Shown here one piece after another: positions 63,863 through 64,000 of a stretch of DNA of 64,000 nucleotides. Below the pieces are notes generated by a model that was not told where the DNA came from, did not search any database, and was given only the letters and a program-made list of their open reading frames with translations. Every line of letters begins with the position of its first letter. Positions within the stretch are counted from its first letter, which is position 1. The DNA comes from Fontivita pretiosa (GTDB lineage Bacteria; Planctomycetota; Phycisphaerae; Tepidisphaerales; Tepidisphaeraceae): contig NZ_CP191258.1 of the NCBI RefSeq assembly GCF_050410795.1, positions 1,922,001 through 1,986,000 of the forward strand. Direction: 5' to 3'. The position numbers were made by a program, and so were the translations under genes.

Positions 63863-64000
63863 ATGCTGTTGAGAATTGACAACCTCTGCGTCAACTACGG
63901 CGCGATCAAGGCGCTGCATGGGGTTTCGCTGCACATCGACCGCGGTGAGATCGTCACGCTCATCGGCGCCAACGGCGCGGGGAAAACCACGCTGCTGAAG
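63863..64000 (+). CDS. livF: Branched-chain amino acid ABC ATPase (LivF-type), 3' truncated by window edge
   Basis: 46 codons of an ATPase continuing past the window. [25 protein letters not shown] is a LivF-type start; Walker [10 protein letters not shown] is the last visible motif. It follows livG after an 83-bp gap filled by the repeat. The second ATPase of the heterodimeric Liv importer. Confidence 0.92.
   Translation, partial: MLLRIDNLCVNYGAIKALHGVSLHIDRGEIVTLIGANGAGKTTLLK

Overview
The window is about 64 kb of GC-rich bacterial chromosome that reads as a planctomycete, most likely class Phycisphaerae. This is an inference from gene content: LEPRxLL-type N-terminal motifs on two secreted proteins, four PEP-CTERM tails, repeated dockerin-like Asp-rich calcium modules, zinc-ribbon membrane proteins, and a futalosine-pathway (menaquinone) radical SAM gene. 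There is no rRNA, phage, integron or CRISPR array. One tRNA-Gly(TCC) is present.

Layout. 1-5 kb: end of a large uncharacterised protein, a P-domain/dockerin protein with an abnormal start beside a 20-bp tandem repeat, a small histidine-kinase-like helical protein, a polytopic membrane protein and a class I glutamine amidotransferase. 5.7-6.6 kb: small proteins (DUF4926, FmdB zinc ribbon, a Cys-containing ORF). 6.5-12.1 kb: an ArsR-type regulator divergent from a DUF2892 - periplasmic adaptor - RND pump operon, with a palindromic operator candidate between them. 12.3-18.2 kb: a giant LEPRxLL/metalloprotease-like/dockerin protein, the tRNA and a PhoX-like PEP-CTERM protein. 18.3-23.7 kb: a zinc-ribbon membrane protein, then the arginine succinyltransferase genes astA-astD-astB. 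23.9-28 kb: a GT-C-like membrane protein, an RTX/calpain-type protein with a broken 5' end and a SIMPL protein. 28.4-35.4 kb: mqnC, an ACT-domain protein, L-lactate dehydrogenase, a small membrane protein and an ABC-2-type ATPase with its membrane companion. 35.5-45.4 kb: secreted beta-strand-repeat proteins, a PAC2 protein, a PQQ-propeller lipoprotein, a PA14/FN3/CBM6/SGNH esterase and a PilZ protein. 45.4-52.3 kb: a leftward block (anchored protein, DinG-like helicase, PfkB kinase, HIT protein, VanZ, ParA, a 20-residue Lys-rich peptide). 52.6-64 kb: GpmI, a PEP-CTERM autotransporter-type protein, ferredoxin, a copper P-type ATPase and a Liv-type branched-chain amino acid ABC operon running off the end.

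The most unusual signal is a set of small palindromic or inverted repeats, several lying inside housekeeping-type genes and keeping the reading frame open. A perfect 19-bp-arm hairpin sits in astD, a twin CACGGGCG/CGCCCGTG hairpin in the DinG-like helicase, and a GGCACGAAGG-type inverted repeat in mqnC. Related repeats end the arsR and HIT genes and fill the livG-livF gap. They resemble, in behaviour, the Rickettsia palindromic elements that insert in frame. A second theme is the exported proteome: dockerin-like modules and PEP-CTERM or LEPRxLL signals combined in the same polypeptides.
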